The position numbers and the translations under genes were made by a program. Below are positions 17,370 through 25,540 of a DNA stretch of 51,032 bases, one piece after another (within the stretch, counting starts at the first letter, position 1; the number at the start of each line of letters is the position of its first letter). Below the pieces are notes generated by a model. It made no database searches. It was not told where the DNA came from and saw only the letters and a program-made list of their open reading frames with translations. Source of the stretch: Faecalibacterium sp. UBA1762 (lineage in GTDB: Bacteria; Bacillota; Clostridia; Oscillospirales; Ruminococcaceae); assembly GCA_002314755.1 (NCBI GenBank), contig DCHC01000054.1, forward strand, positions 1 to 51,032, read 5' to 3'.

Positions 17370-17594
17370 TTATTCTTCCGGTTCTTCCCGGCCCGGAACA
17401 TATTCCAGTATGTCACCCGGTTGGCAATTTAAAACCTGACAAAGCCGCGCCAATGTAGAAAACCGGACTGCCTTTGCTCGCTGATTTTTCAGGATGGAAA
17501 GGTTCGCCGGTGTAATACCCACCTGCTGTGCCAGATCCCCGGCAGCCATTTTGCGCTTGGCCATCATGACATCCAAATTCACAATAATCGGCAT
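17370..17594 (-). CDS. Small Xre-family transcriptional regulator (YozG-like)
   Basis: A 74-residue DNA-binding protein consisting almost only of a helix-turn-helix: MMAKRKMAAGDLAQQVGITP then ANLSILKNQRAKAVRFSTL. The ending CQVLNCQPGDILEYV is diagnostic of the YozG/YdaS-like group that pairs with DUF2975 membrane proteins. The ATG at 17594 lies 10 bases after AGGAGG; the frame is open to a GTG at 17612 that overlaps the upstream stop. It lies in the middle of the three-gene module and may repress the promoter at 18121-18149, where tandem AAGTTAT repeats are found. Confidence 0.85.
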   Translation of the reverse strand: MPIIVNLDVMMAKRKMAAGDLAQQVGITPANLSILKNQRAKAVRFSTLARLCQVLNCQPGDILEYVPGREEPEE

Positions 17595-17608
17595 CTTGCT
17601 TTTCCTCC

Positions 17609-18070
17609 TCACACCGTCAGGTCCAGTTCATCCTGCATCTCTACAGCGTGACCGAAACAGTTTTTTACCGCATTCAAAAGCAGCGCCATCAGACCGCACG
17701 CCGCGGCAATAAAACCAAATAGCGGATAGTACACAGTAGAGCCGACACAGATCACAAAGGCAACGGTACAGCACCATACCAGGGAACGCAGTAAGACCAC
17801 ATTTTGCCGAATAAAAACCTGCCCCTGTTGCAGATTACACAGTAGCCGGATAACATATAGCATTGCCGCAACCGCCGGTATCAGTAGCAAATAGGTACTG
17901 GTAATAAATGCATGGACCCAACGGGTTAACTCCGGCCGGAAGGTTGCTATCAGCCATTTCCATCCGGGCATCGCCACTGCGCCAATCAGTATCAGCAGCG
18001 CCAGCATTGCCGCTGCCGCCGCCTTTGTCATACGCAAACTGGTTTTTTCACTAAAAACATGCTTTTTCAT
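17609..18070 (-). CDS. DUF2975 membrane protein
   Basis: About 153 residues with four hydrophobic segments (about 15-38, 55-80, 95-118 and 122-143). The central motif LQQGQVFIRQNVVLLRS corresponds to the conserved GxxFxxxNxxxLRxxG block of DUF2975. An ATG at 18070 fits the AAAGGA site; GTG (18091) and ATG (18082) lie upstream in frame. It opens the operon with the Xre regulator (15 bases between genes). In this family the membrane protein and Xre partner are thought to act as a sensor-regulator pair, which is inference here. Confidence 0.8.
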   Translation of the reverse strand: MKKHVFSEKTSLRMTKAAAAAMLALLILIGAVAMPGWKWLIATFRPELTRWVHAFITSTYLLLIPAVAAMLYVIRLLCNLQQGQVFIRQNVVLLRSLVWCCTVAFVICVGSTVYYPLFGFIAAACGLMALLLNAVKNCFGHAVEMQDELDLTV

Positions 18071-18120
18071 CTCTGATCCCATTCCTTTCACGGAGCTGCC
18101 TGTCCTTTTTCTTCGAAACG

Positions 18121-18149
18121 AGTATAACTTATAACTTATTGTAAGTCAA
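18121..18149 (-). promoter_or_regulatory. Promoter and candidate operator of the DUF2975-Xre-DUF4173 operon
   Basis: On the minus strand -35 TTGACT (18149-18144) and -10 TATACT (18126-18121) have a 17-base spacer. Between them lie two tandem AAGTTAT copies within a partially symmetric ACTTA...TAAGT region, a good place for the operon's own Xre regulator. Confidence 0.65.
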
Positions 18150-18174
18150 GCGTTTTTTATCGTTTTTCAATATG

Positions 18175-18216
18175 TTTTAATTGAAAAACAGCTCTGTCTG
18201 AAAAATGGACAGAGCT
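18175..18216 (-). terminator. Terminator after glycerate kinase
   Basis: AGCTCTGTC (18190-18198) pairs with GACAGAGCT (18208-18216). On the minus strand GTTTTTCAATT follows. It lies between the end of the glycerate kinase gene and the DUF2975 promoter. Confidence 0.75.
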
Positions 18217-18243
18217 TGTGTGTTTGTTATAGGTTTTTTCAGT

Positions 18244-19503
18244 TTATTCTGTCAATGCTACTGCTACATCGTTGACATTAGTTCCCGTGGGGCCGGTCAT
18301 CAGCAGTCCATCCACCGCCTGCAGGGCATGATAGGCGTCATTGTCCTGCAGAGTCTGCACGATCTGCCAGCCCTTTGCGGTCAATCTGCTCTCCGTCATG
18401 CCATCCGCGTAACCGCCTGCCGCGTCGGTAGGGCCATCCGTACCATCGCTGCCTAGGCTGAATACCGCGGTGTTGGCTAAGCCCGCAATACCGGCAGCCG
18501 CAGCAAGGGCAAGCTCTTGATTGCGTCCGCCCAGCCCTTTGCCGGTCAGCTTGACTACGGTTTCCCCGCCGGCGATCAGGGCGACCTTTTCCCCTTTTCC
18601 GGCATAGCTCCGGGCGCAGGACGCCAAAAAGCTGCCTGCCTCCCTTGCCTGACAGGTTAAGCAATCTGTCAATAATATGGGTCGATAACCCAGCTTTATA
18701 CAGGCATCCGCCGCAGCGGCACACAGTTGCCTTACACTGCCGGTAATAACAGTTATGACATTGTCCAGACTTTTAGGTGTTTCCTCCGCAAGACATTCTT
18801 TTGCCTTTTGGCTGATCTTCAGCTGATACTTTTTCACGACTGCTCCGGCCGTTTCACAGGTTGTCGCATCCGGATAAGCCGGGCCGCTTGCAATACTGTC
18901 CAGCGGATCCCCTACGATATCACTTAATACTACACTGTATACCCTTGCCGGGACGCAGTGAAGAGCAAATCTGCCGCCCTTCACACCGCTCAGCCGCTTG
19001 CGCACGGTATTGATCTCCACAATATCCGCACCGCAGGCCAGCAGCTGTGCCGTGATATCCTGCAGCTCTTCGGCAGGGATCAGGGGCTGCTCAAACAGAG
19101 CGCTACCGCCACCGGAAAGCAAAAACAGTACCTGATCTCGCTCTGTCAGATTTTCGACCGCACAAAGCGCCTGTGCTGTAGCGGCAAAGCCCGCTTGGTC
19201 CGGTACCGGGTGACCGGCCTCAAAAATCCGCAGACCCGGAAGCTCTCCTTTGCTATGGTTATATTTTGTAATTACCACGCCGGAAAGGCTGTTCTTGCAT
19301 CTGCCGCCAGTCTGCAGCTGCTCTACCGCCGCCTGAGCCATGCTCCAGGCGGCTTTGCCCACGGCAATGATTACGGTTTTACCCTCCGGGGAAAACATCG
19401 GTACAAACTGCTCCAACGCCCGCTGCACCGCCGCTTTGGGCTGTACCTGCTCTATGCAGTATTCCACAATCTGCTGCGCCTTCCGCCTTAATGGATTCTC
19501 CAC
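18244..19503 (-). CDS. Glycerate 2-kinase (DUF4147/MOFRL type)
   Basis: A 419-residue cytoplasmic kinase that converts D-glycerate to 2-phosphoglycerate with ATP. The N-terminal DUF4147 domain (about 1-235) includes AVGKAAWSMAQAA, AGHPVPDQAG and the glycine loop LLSGGGSALFE; the C-terminal MOFRL domain includes the diagnostic GGRNQELALAAA and FSLGSDGTDGPTDAAGG. It starts with GTG at 19503 behind an AGAGG site. It lies 82 bases after thiT with no terminator found between them, so read-through is possible, although a thiamine link is not obvious. A terminator follows. Confidence 0.93.
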   Translation of the reverse strand: MENPLRRKAQQIVEYCIEQVQPKAAVQRALEQFVPMFSPEGKTVIIAVGKAAWSMAQAAVEQLQTGGRCKNSLSGVVITKYNHSKGELPGLRIFEAGHPVPDQAGFAATAQALCAVENLTERDQVLFLLSGGGSALFEQPLIPAEELQDITAQLLACGADIVEINTVRKRLSGVKGGRFALHCVPARVYSVVLSDIVGDPLDSIASGPAYPDATTCETAGAVVKKYQLKISQKAKECLAEETPKSLDNVITVITGSVRQLCAAAADACIKLGYRPILLTDCLTCQAREAGSFLASCARSYAGKGEKVALIAGGETVVKLTGKGLGGRNQELALAAAAGIAGLANTAVFSLGSDGTDGPTDAAGGYADGMTESRLTAKGWQIVQTLQDNDAYHALQAVDGLLMTGPTGTNVNDVAVALTE

Positions 19504-19585
19504 CCTTTTTCCTCTTTTCCCTGGTTATCTTTTTTTCACTGCGCAATGCCACAACCGGCTCTTTCTTTGCTGCTACCCTTTTTTA

Positions 19586-20158
19586 TCACTGTTTTTCAAA
19601 TAGCCGGGGCGCCGTACCGACCAAAAGCATGACCGCCACTAAGGTCACCACGGTATCCACCAGCATAAAGCTTCCGTTATAGGTCAGACTGTAGATCCAG
19701 ACCGGTGTGCCCTCCGGCGCCCAGCCGCCCCACAGCCAAATGCCACTGATAAAATAGCAGCAGAAACGCAGGACGCATACCGCTAACGTTCCGCTGAAGG
19801 CTGCGACAAACCGATTATCCTTGAATCGGCTAAAAGCGTTTCCGATTATTGCCGCCAAACCCAATACGGTACAGGCAACCAGATAATCCAGCAGAATACA
19901 TCCGATTTGAGAAACCAGTGTTTTGCAGTACAGAACATTAGAGAAGCCGAACATCAGCTGCAGCAATCCGTGTAAAAAACAGGTGCCCAGACCCCATTTT
20001 GTTCCATGCCGGTTGCTGACCAGCACCAAAGGAATCAGCTCTAACGAAATCGCGCCGCCCTGGGGAAGCTGACCAAACTTTAAATTGCTTAGTACGGTGG
20101 CAATGGCAATCATCAGTGCACACTCCACCAGGGTGTGCAGTTTTTTGTTTTTCTTCAT
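19586..20158 (-). CDS. thiT: ECF thiamine transporter S component ThiT
   Basis: A 190-residue substrate-binding membrane protein with six helices that docks to the shared energy-coupling module EcfAA'T, which is not in this window. The diagnostic thiamine-binding block near the C-terminus reads GIWLWGGWAPEGTPVWIY followed by SLTYNGSFML, closely matching characterised ThiT. The gene is directly controlled by the upstream TPP riboswitch and its terminator, which independently supports the substrate. AAAGG precedes the ATG. Confidence 0.95.
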   Translation of the reverse strand: MKKNKKLHTLVECALMIAIATVLSNLKFGQLPQGGAISLELIPLVLVSNRHGTKWGLGTCFLHGLLQLMFGFSNVLYCKTLVSQIGCILLDYLVACTVLGLAAIIGNAFSRFKDNRFVAAFSGTLAVCVLRFCCYFISGIWLWGGWAPEGTPVWIYSLTYNGSFMLVDTVVTLVAVMLLVGTAPRLFEKQ

Positions 20159-20237
20159 TACATTACGACCTTTCTTTTTTTAGGGCACCTGTGCCGATGC
20201 CCGGTTTTTTCGGTCATAAAAACAGCATGCTCCGTCT

Positions 20238-20281
20238 ACAAAACAAAACGACCCCTGCATGATTTTTCATACAGGGGTCGT
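20238..20281 (-). terminator. Expression-platform terminator of the TPP riboswitch
   Basis: ACGACCCCTG (20249-20258) pairs with CAGGGGTCGT (20272-20281). On the minus strand TTTTGTTTTGT follows. It lies between the aptamer and thiT, so bound thiamine pyrophosphate should favour termination. Confidence 0.85.
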
Positions 20282-20317
20282 TGCTGATTCCGTTTCAACG
20301 TCAACACGCTATATCCT

Positions 20318-20420
20318 TAAACTTCCTACGCCGGCATTACCCGGATCAGGTTCAAGGTGACCCAGAGCTGCTTTTCGCCCTGATCTCAGCCGGGAATAGC
20401 CCCCAGCGCCCCTGTTTTTA
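20318..20420 (-). promoter_or_regulatory. TPP riboswitch (THI element)
   Basis: Read on the minus strand the conserved blocks appear in order: CTGAGATCAGG, then CCTTGAACCTGATC, then GGGTAATGCCGGCGTAGGAAG. These are the pyrimidine- and pyrophosphate-sensing helices of the thiamine pyrophosphate aptamer. A terminator follows at 20238-20281 and thiT begins 160 bases downstream. The 5' edge is approximate. Confidence 0.95.
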
Positions 20421-20481
20421 TGTCCGAGAGAAAGTATACCGCATTTTCAGAAAAAAGTCAATGTTCTGCGGCCAAAAGCTG

Positions 20482-22719
20482 TCATTCTGGGATAAAATCA
20501 ATCTGTCCCAACGGCACACTGACCGAGATAAGCCTGACACGCAGAGCATCCCCTACCCGCCAGATTTTACCGGTCAAAGGGTCCGCCAATGATACGCCCT
20601 CCTGCAGCTGCAACGGCGCAGCCGAAAGTGTCTCTGCCCGCACCAGTCCCTCAACTGTATCCGGCAGCCCCACATAAAAGCCAAAGCCGGTTACCGCCGT
20701 GATAACACCGTCAAACAGCTTCCCCACAAACTGCTGCATATACTCGGCCTTATAGCAGTCCTCGCAGTCCCTTTCCGCTTTCATCGCCATTCTCTCCCGC
20801 AAACTGGACTGGGTAGCGGCGTATTCGACAAAGCCTTTATATCGGCGAGTCAGATCTGTTGTACCTTGCCGCGCAACCGCATCCGAGAGAATACGGTGGA
20901 TTGCAAGGTCGGGATAGCGCCGGATCGGTGAAGTAAAATGGGCATAATCCTGTAGGGCCAAGCCATAGTGACCCAATGGTTGAGGACGATAATCTGCCTT
21001 GGTCATTGCCCGCAGAATTGCCGTGTGGACCGGGGTTTCCAACGGGGTGCACCTGGTCTGTTCCAATAGCTCAGCAAGCTCGGTTTGACTGGGCAGCTCC
21101 TTTTCAAAATGATAGGGTACGCCCAATGCGCCCAAAACAGTTTTTAGGCTGTCCACCCGGTCGGCTGTCGGCTTCTCGTGTACCCTGTACAAAAACGGCA
21201 GCCGATTTTCCCTGGCATACCGTGCTGCACAGCCGTTTGCCAGTATCATACATTCCTCGATTATTCGCTCGCTTTCCCCGCTTTGACGTTTGGAAACACC
21301 GATGCATTTCCCGGATGCATCCACCGTCAGCTTGCTTTCCCCGCTTTCAATATCCATGCCGCCTCGCACCTGTCGCTTGGCTGCAAACTTCAGATACAGC
21401 TGCTGCAACATAGTCAGCTGGTCTGCAATCGGGGCGTACTTTTCAACTATCGCCTGCTCCGCTTTATCGGAAAGCAGCGCGTTGATCTCGGTGTAAACGC
21501 CCTTAACCCGGGAACAGATCACCGTCTTTACAAACCGAAACTGCCAGACATTTCCGTCAGCGTCCAGCTGCATCAGACAACTGAAAGCAAGCCGTTCCAC
21601 CCCTGCATTCAGGCTACATAGATCATTGGAAAGCTGCGGCGGCAGCATCGGAACGACTCTGTCTGCCCAGTAGACACTGGTGCCTCTGGCAAGTGCAGCC
21701 TTATCCAGTGCGTCGTAGGAGCGGACATAATGGCTGACATCCGCAATGTGCACTCCCAGTGTCCAACCGCCACCGGGCAGCGGCGCTATATCCAGTGCAT
21801 CGTCCATATCCTTAGTGGCATCAGAATCAACGGTAAAAATTGCTTTATCCGTCAAATCCAGCCGGTCTGCTTTCTCTTGTAGGGAAAAATGCGCTCCGCC
21901 GGTTTCTCCGCTTTCAACTGAAAGTCTACCGGCCGCGACCTGCAGCGCCTTTGCTTGCTGCAGCGCTTTAGCGGGATACTCCGTGGCTATTCCGTTTTCA
22001 AAAAGAATCGCGTTGCAACAGGCAAGGGCGGTAGTGCTGTCGCCGAACCGTCGCTGCAGGGCAAAGACATGTCCGTCGTAATCCCGTCCCCTGTAAACCA
22101 GCTGAGCCGCAACTTTTTGTCCCAAGTCTGCTTTTTCCAATCCGTCCCGGTCCAAACGGAGCAGCATGCCAGGGCAAAAATCCGGGTTCAGCCAAAGGCG
22201 ACCGAACTGACTGATCACTGTTCCTGTCACGCAAGGCGGTTGCTCTACTGTCTGCGCAGTGCTTTTCTGTTCGGCTGACCGCGCCATGCTCATAATCTCA
22301 CCCTCCCGGGTATCCGGACGGCGGGGGTGCCTGCTGAGCACAACCTGCACCTGCTCCCCCGGCAGATACCCTTTCAGGTATTTCCCGGGAATAAAGATAT
22401 CCAGACTGCGGTCCTCCGGCAGGCTACCATCTTGACCGAACGGACGCGCAAAGCCAAAATTTCCGCTGACTCGCACCATCTGACACAGCACCTTCTCTGC
22501 GCAATCTTCTGCCGATCTGCGGTCATTCTGCCGTCTGTCTGTATTCTGTCCGCGTACAGCACCCTCCACCGGTTTTACCTTTCTTTGGGCTTGGCTTCGC
22601 TGTCCGCGTTTCTTTTCTGTCTGATTGCTCTGTGCCATCTGCTTTGCTGCGGCATGGGTACCTTTTCTCACATGTGTTTTTGCCTGTCGCTTCAATTTTA
22701 CTCTTACCTCATTTTTCAC
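20482..22719 (-). CDS. rnr: Ribonuclease R
   Basis: A 3'-5' exoribonuclease of about 745 residues that degrades structured RNA. Residues 1-75 are strongly basic and low in complexity, with no recognisable winged-helix region. An OB/cold-shock domain follows (VSGNFGFARPFGQDG, DIFIPGKYLKGYLPGE). The RNB catalytic domain holds the acidic cluster DSDATKDMDDALDI, then GVHIADVSHYV and SPIRRYPDLAIHRIL. The C-terminal S1 domain is FDGVITAVTGFGFYVGL. The reading frame opens with GTG at 22719, directly behind the T-run of a terminator. TTG at 22695, with GAGGT 10 bases upstream, is a plausible alternative start. Its 3' neighbour is the riboswitch-thiT unit. Confidence 0.93.
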   Translation of the reverse strand: MKNEVRVKLKRQAKTHVRKGTHAAAKQMAQSNQTEKKRGQRSQAQRKVKPVEGAVRGQNTDRRQNDRRSAEDCAEKVLCQMVRVSGNFGFARPFGQDGSLPEDRSLDIFIPGKYLKGYLPGEQVQVVLSRHPRRPDTREGEIMSMARSAEQKSTAQTVEQPPCVTGTVISQFGRLWLNPDFCPGMLLRLDRDGLEKADLGQKVAAQLVYRGRDYDGHVFALQRRFGDSTTALACCNAILFENGIATEYPAKALQQAKALQVAAGRLSVESGETGGAHFSLQEKADRLDLTDKAIFTVDSDATKDMDDALDIAPLPGGGWTLGVHIADVSHYVRSYDALDKAALARGTSVYWADRVVPMLPPQLSNDLCSLNAGVERLAFSCLMQLDADGNVWQFRFVKTVICSRVKGVYTEINALLSDKAEQAIVEKYAPIADQLTMLQQLYLKFAAKRQVRGGMDIESGESKLTVDASGKCIGVSKRQSGESERIIEECMILANGCAARYARENRLPFLYRVHEKPTADRVDSLKTVLGALGVPYHFEKELPSQTELAELLEQTRCTPLETPVHTAILRAMTKADYRPQPLGHYGLALQDYAHFTSPIRRYPDLAIHRILSDAVARQGTTDLTRRYKGFVEYAATQSSLRERMAMKAERDCEDCYKAEYMQQFVGKLFDGVITAVTGFGFYVGLPDTVEGLVRAETLSAAPLQLQEGVSLADPLTGKIWRVGDALRVRLISVSVPLGQIDFIPE

Positions 22720-22749
22720 AAAAAGCCCTGCCGTGACGCATCACGGCAG
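22720..22749 (-). terminator. Terminator of the dipeptidase gene abutting the rnr start
   Basis: CTGCCGTGA (22749-22741) pairs with TCACGGCAG (22736-22728) around a 4-base loop, followed by GGCTTTTT. The last T is immediately before the GTG of rnr, so it may act as an attenuator. Confidence 0.75.
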
Positions 22750-22758
22750 AGCCGGTTT

Positions 22759-23676
22759 TCAGGGCATGACCTTTTGCAGAAGTTTTTGCCAGTTACTGTG
22801 GGCAAGCTTTTTCAACAGTTGCCCGCTGTAGCCGTGCTGCCGCAAAAATTCCAAAACCTGTTCATGAATCGGTGCCTCCATGCTCAGAGGGGCGGGATAT
22901 TCATCAATCCCGTCAATATCAAAGCCGAAACCAATAGCATCCTCTCCCAGATTTTCAAGCGCCCAGTCCAGATGGGGAAGCAATAACGCCAAATCCGCAC
23001 CGCCGATAAATGCCGTACACAGATTCAAGCCGATCACGCCGCCGCTCGCGTAAATATCCTTTGCCAGATCATCCGGCAGATTACGTGGATGATTTGTCAG
23101 ACTGCGGAAGTTGGAATGGGTTGCGATAACCGGAAGACTGCTGTATTGCAGTATACCCCGAATGGTATTGTCTGATGCATGGGACACATCTATCAATATA
23201 CCCCGCCTGCCGCACTCCTCTACCAGCTGCCTGCCCTCCCGGGTCAACCCGATATCCTCTGGCGTGCCGTTATAGCCGTTTGCGCAGCCGTATCGGTTAT
23301 TCTGATTCCAGGTCAGACTGATAATCCGTACACCGGCTTCCGCCATCTCCTCCAACCGTTCCGGCTTGCCGTCCAGCGCGCAGGCACCTTCCATAGACAG
23401 AATCATTGCTTTTTTACCGGAGTTCACTGCCTCCTGAGCCGTATGCATATCCCGGCAAAGCGCCAGCTTATCGGGGAAAAGCGCCGCCTGCTGTTGTATA
23501 TTTGCTGCCATTTTCCGCAACAGCTGCCAGCATTCCTCCGGAGAAAGCCCCGGTCGGTCATTGAACATTGCCGTAAACTGCAGGTGCTTTTCTCCCATAT
23601 TGTAGGTATTTGCAATGCAGGGCGCGCCATGCTCCAGAGTTTCTACGCTATCACAGTGGGTATCAATTACAAACAT
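22759..23676 (-). CDS. Membrane-dipeptidase family (M19) metallodipeptidase
   Basis: A 305-residue zinc dipeptidase of the renal dipeptidase family. The metal ligands are H7 and D9 in DTHCD, bridging E96 in SMEGAC, and H166 (DVSHAS) and H187 (ATHSN). The block LNLCTAFIGG and a late FDIDGID are also family features. No signal peptide is present, so it should cleave imported dipeptides in the cytoplasm, possibly including D-amino-acid-containing ones. AGGAG lies 7 bases before the ATG. A terminator follows at once. The 116-base gap upstream holds a 14-bp palindrome (23697-23710) of unknown use. Confidence 0.92.
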   Translation of the reverse strand: MFVIDTHCDSVETLEHGAPCIANTYNMGEKHLQFTAMFNDRPGLSPEECWQLLRKMAANIQQQAALFPDKLALCRDMHTAQEAVNSGKKAMILSMEGACALDGKPERLEEMAEAGVRIISLTWNQNNRYGCANGYNGTPEDIGLTREGRQLVEECGRRGILIDVSHASDNTIRGILQYSSLPVIATHSNFRSLTNHPRNLPDDLAKDIYASGGVIGLNLCTAFIGGADLALLLPHLDWALENLGEDAIGFGFDIDGIDEYPAPLSMEAPIHEQVLEFLRQHGYSGQLLKKLAHSNWQKLLQKVMP

Positions 23677-23791
23677 TTTCTTTCTCCTGTTCCTTTTTCC
23701 CCCGGGGGAAGCGAATCATTTTATGACCATCTCTCTTTGGGAAATGTCTGTCCTGCTTTACAGGACGGGGCCGCTAAACCGTAATGCCGTA

Positions 23792-25480
23792 TTACAGCGT
23801 CTCCGACAGCTTCCATATGACCGGCCCGATAAAATAGGTTTCCAGCTGCAGCACAGCTGCATATACTGCGCACCCAAAGCCAAAAAGCAGCATAGCGTGA
23901 CCGCTGTTCTTGTTTGTCACAGCTACAGGATTCTGCTTTCCCGTATTCTGCTGTATCAGCAGCCCACAGCCTTGCGCTGCCAGTATCAGACCGGTGAGTA
24001 TTGCCGGGATAAAATACCGCAGCTGCAGCCCGATTACACGTACCATACCCACCGGTGTATAGGTTATATACATTGCCCCGATTACACTGATGGCATAAAT
24101 CACAGTAAACAAGCCCAGTCCTACATTAAGCTTCGCCGATAGCGGTTTAGTATCGCTTTCGGATACTGCCCCGACAACCAACAGTAAAACACTTGCCCAT
24201 GCTACCACCGGTATCTGGGTATCCAACGCGCCAAAGTTGCCGAAACCCGACAGGAAAAATCCGTTTTCATACAGGGTTCCCCAGAATACGGCAACCGTTC
24301 GCAGCGGATTAAGCAAAACAAAGCGAATCTGCTGTAATACATCCACATCAGCAAGCATTCTGCCGCCCGCGTAATGAAAACGAAAGGTTCTGCCGTACCA
24401 TGCCAAAACCAATGTCAAAACAGTAGAAACTACTATTCCCCATGCAATACAGTCCCAACGGTTTTTAAAAAGCTTTTTATCCGGCTGCCATACCTTCTCA
24501 GGCAGAAATAGCAGTCCAAACAGCCACAACAGATTGATCCACGGCTTTGCCACACACATTGCCGTTACGCAGAGCAGGTAGTGCCATAGCTGGCGGGTCG
24601 CGAATTTTTCCCGCATCAGCAGAGCGGCTGCCAACGCGTACAGACCCAGTAGTTGGGCATCGTAACTAAGCGAGGCCGCCATGTATACGGATATAGGCAA
24701 AAACAATACGGCGATCCACACACCCTGCCACTTTTTTAACTGGTTGATTGCCAGATAGGCCAACACCACATATACTGCCAAATTAAACAATCTGCCGACA
24801 TACAGCGCTATCAGTGCATCGCCACCGCACAGTCTTGCCACACCGATACCCACTGCCTGCGGTATGTATGGCAACACCTGTACCACGCCGGGCTCCGTTG
24901 CCTGTTTTGCGGCCTGCTCTGTCATACCTTTTTCTACTGCGGCTAAACGGGAGCGATATTGTTGATACCGTTGAAGAATAAGAAGCTTTTCTCCGTCCGG
25001 TATTTTGGTACTGCCGACGTCCTCCGGATCCTGCAAGGTGTAATACTGTTTGATGGCAGCCCCATCGTTTGCATTGGTATATGCTGCCGGGAAGCACTCC
25101 ATCAACATATCCACATCCTGAGGGTACCCGCGGGTTGCGTCAAAATCAAATCGTCCCATGCTGATGGCATAGGCCCGTAAATAATGGCTGGCCTCATCCG
25201 GCACCTGCATTGGTGGGGAGATTACTGCGGTACACGCACCGACAACCGCCAGTAGCAGTGCCGTTTTTGCTGCCAACGTACGTGCAAACCGAACCGTACA
25301 GAACACAGCAAAATACAACAGTGAAAAAACAGCTGCCGCTAATACCGTTAGCTTTACGGCACCTGTTCCGTCAAAGCTATAAAAGACGCGCCAGTAATAA
25401 ACCGTGAATACCGCAACCGCAAGAACCGCCGCCTCACCGACTATCCACCATATGTTTTTATTGCATTTTTTCTTAGCCAT
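23792..25480 (-). CDS. DUF2142 polytopic membrane protein
   Basis: A 562-residue integral membrane protein with about 11-13 hydrophobic segments. After two N-terminal helices comes the block SPPMQVPDEASHYLRAYAIS, the conserved motif of DUF2142, whose D-E resembles the catalytic Asp loop of GT-C glycosyltransferases. A polar extracytoplasmic stretch (about 125-185) follows. DUF2142 proteins are usually linked with cell-surface polysaccharide synthesis, so a lipid-linked sugar transferase role is possible but unproven. It is downstream of a D,D-carboxypeptidase gene by 60 bases. Confidence 0.75.
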   Translation of the reverse strand: MAKKKCNKNIWWIVGEAAVLAVAVFTVYYWRVFYSFDGTGAVKLTVLAAAVFSLLYFAVFCTVRFARTLAAKTALLLAVVGACTAVISPPMQVPDEASHYLRAYAISMGRFDFDATRGYPQDVDMLMECFPAAYTNANDGAAIKQYYTLQDPEDVGSTKIPDGEKLLILQRYQQYRSRLAAVEKGMTEQAAKQATEPGVVQVLPYIPQAVGIGVARLCGGDALIALYVGRLFNLAVYVVLAYLAINQLKKWQGVWIAVLFLPISVYMAASLSYDAQLLGLYALAAALLMREKFATRQLWHYLLCVTAMCVAKPWINLLWLFGLLFLPEKVWQPDKKLFKNRWDCIAWGIVVSTVLTLVLAWYGRTFRFHYAGGRMLADVDVLQQIRFVLLNPLRTVAVFWGTLYENGFFLSGFGNFGALDTQIPVVAWASVLLLVVGAVSESDTKPLSAKLNVGLGLFTVIYAISVIGAMYITYTPVGMVRVIGLQLRYFIPAILTGLILAAQGCGLLIQQNTGKQNPVAVTNKNSGHAMLLFGFGCAVYAAVLQLETYFIGPVIWKLSETL

Positions 25481-25540
25481 TTTCGTAACAGCCCTTTCTT
25501 CGGATAAGCTCTCGGCCCCAATGCTTTTTATCCCTTTAAC

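Noticed and set aside
23697..23710. GC-rich 14-bp palindrome before the dipeptidase gene
   Set aside because: Perfect symmetry but no loop, T-run or promoter relation; left without a function.
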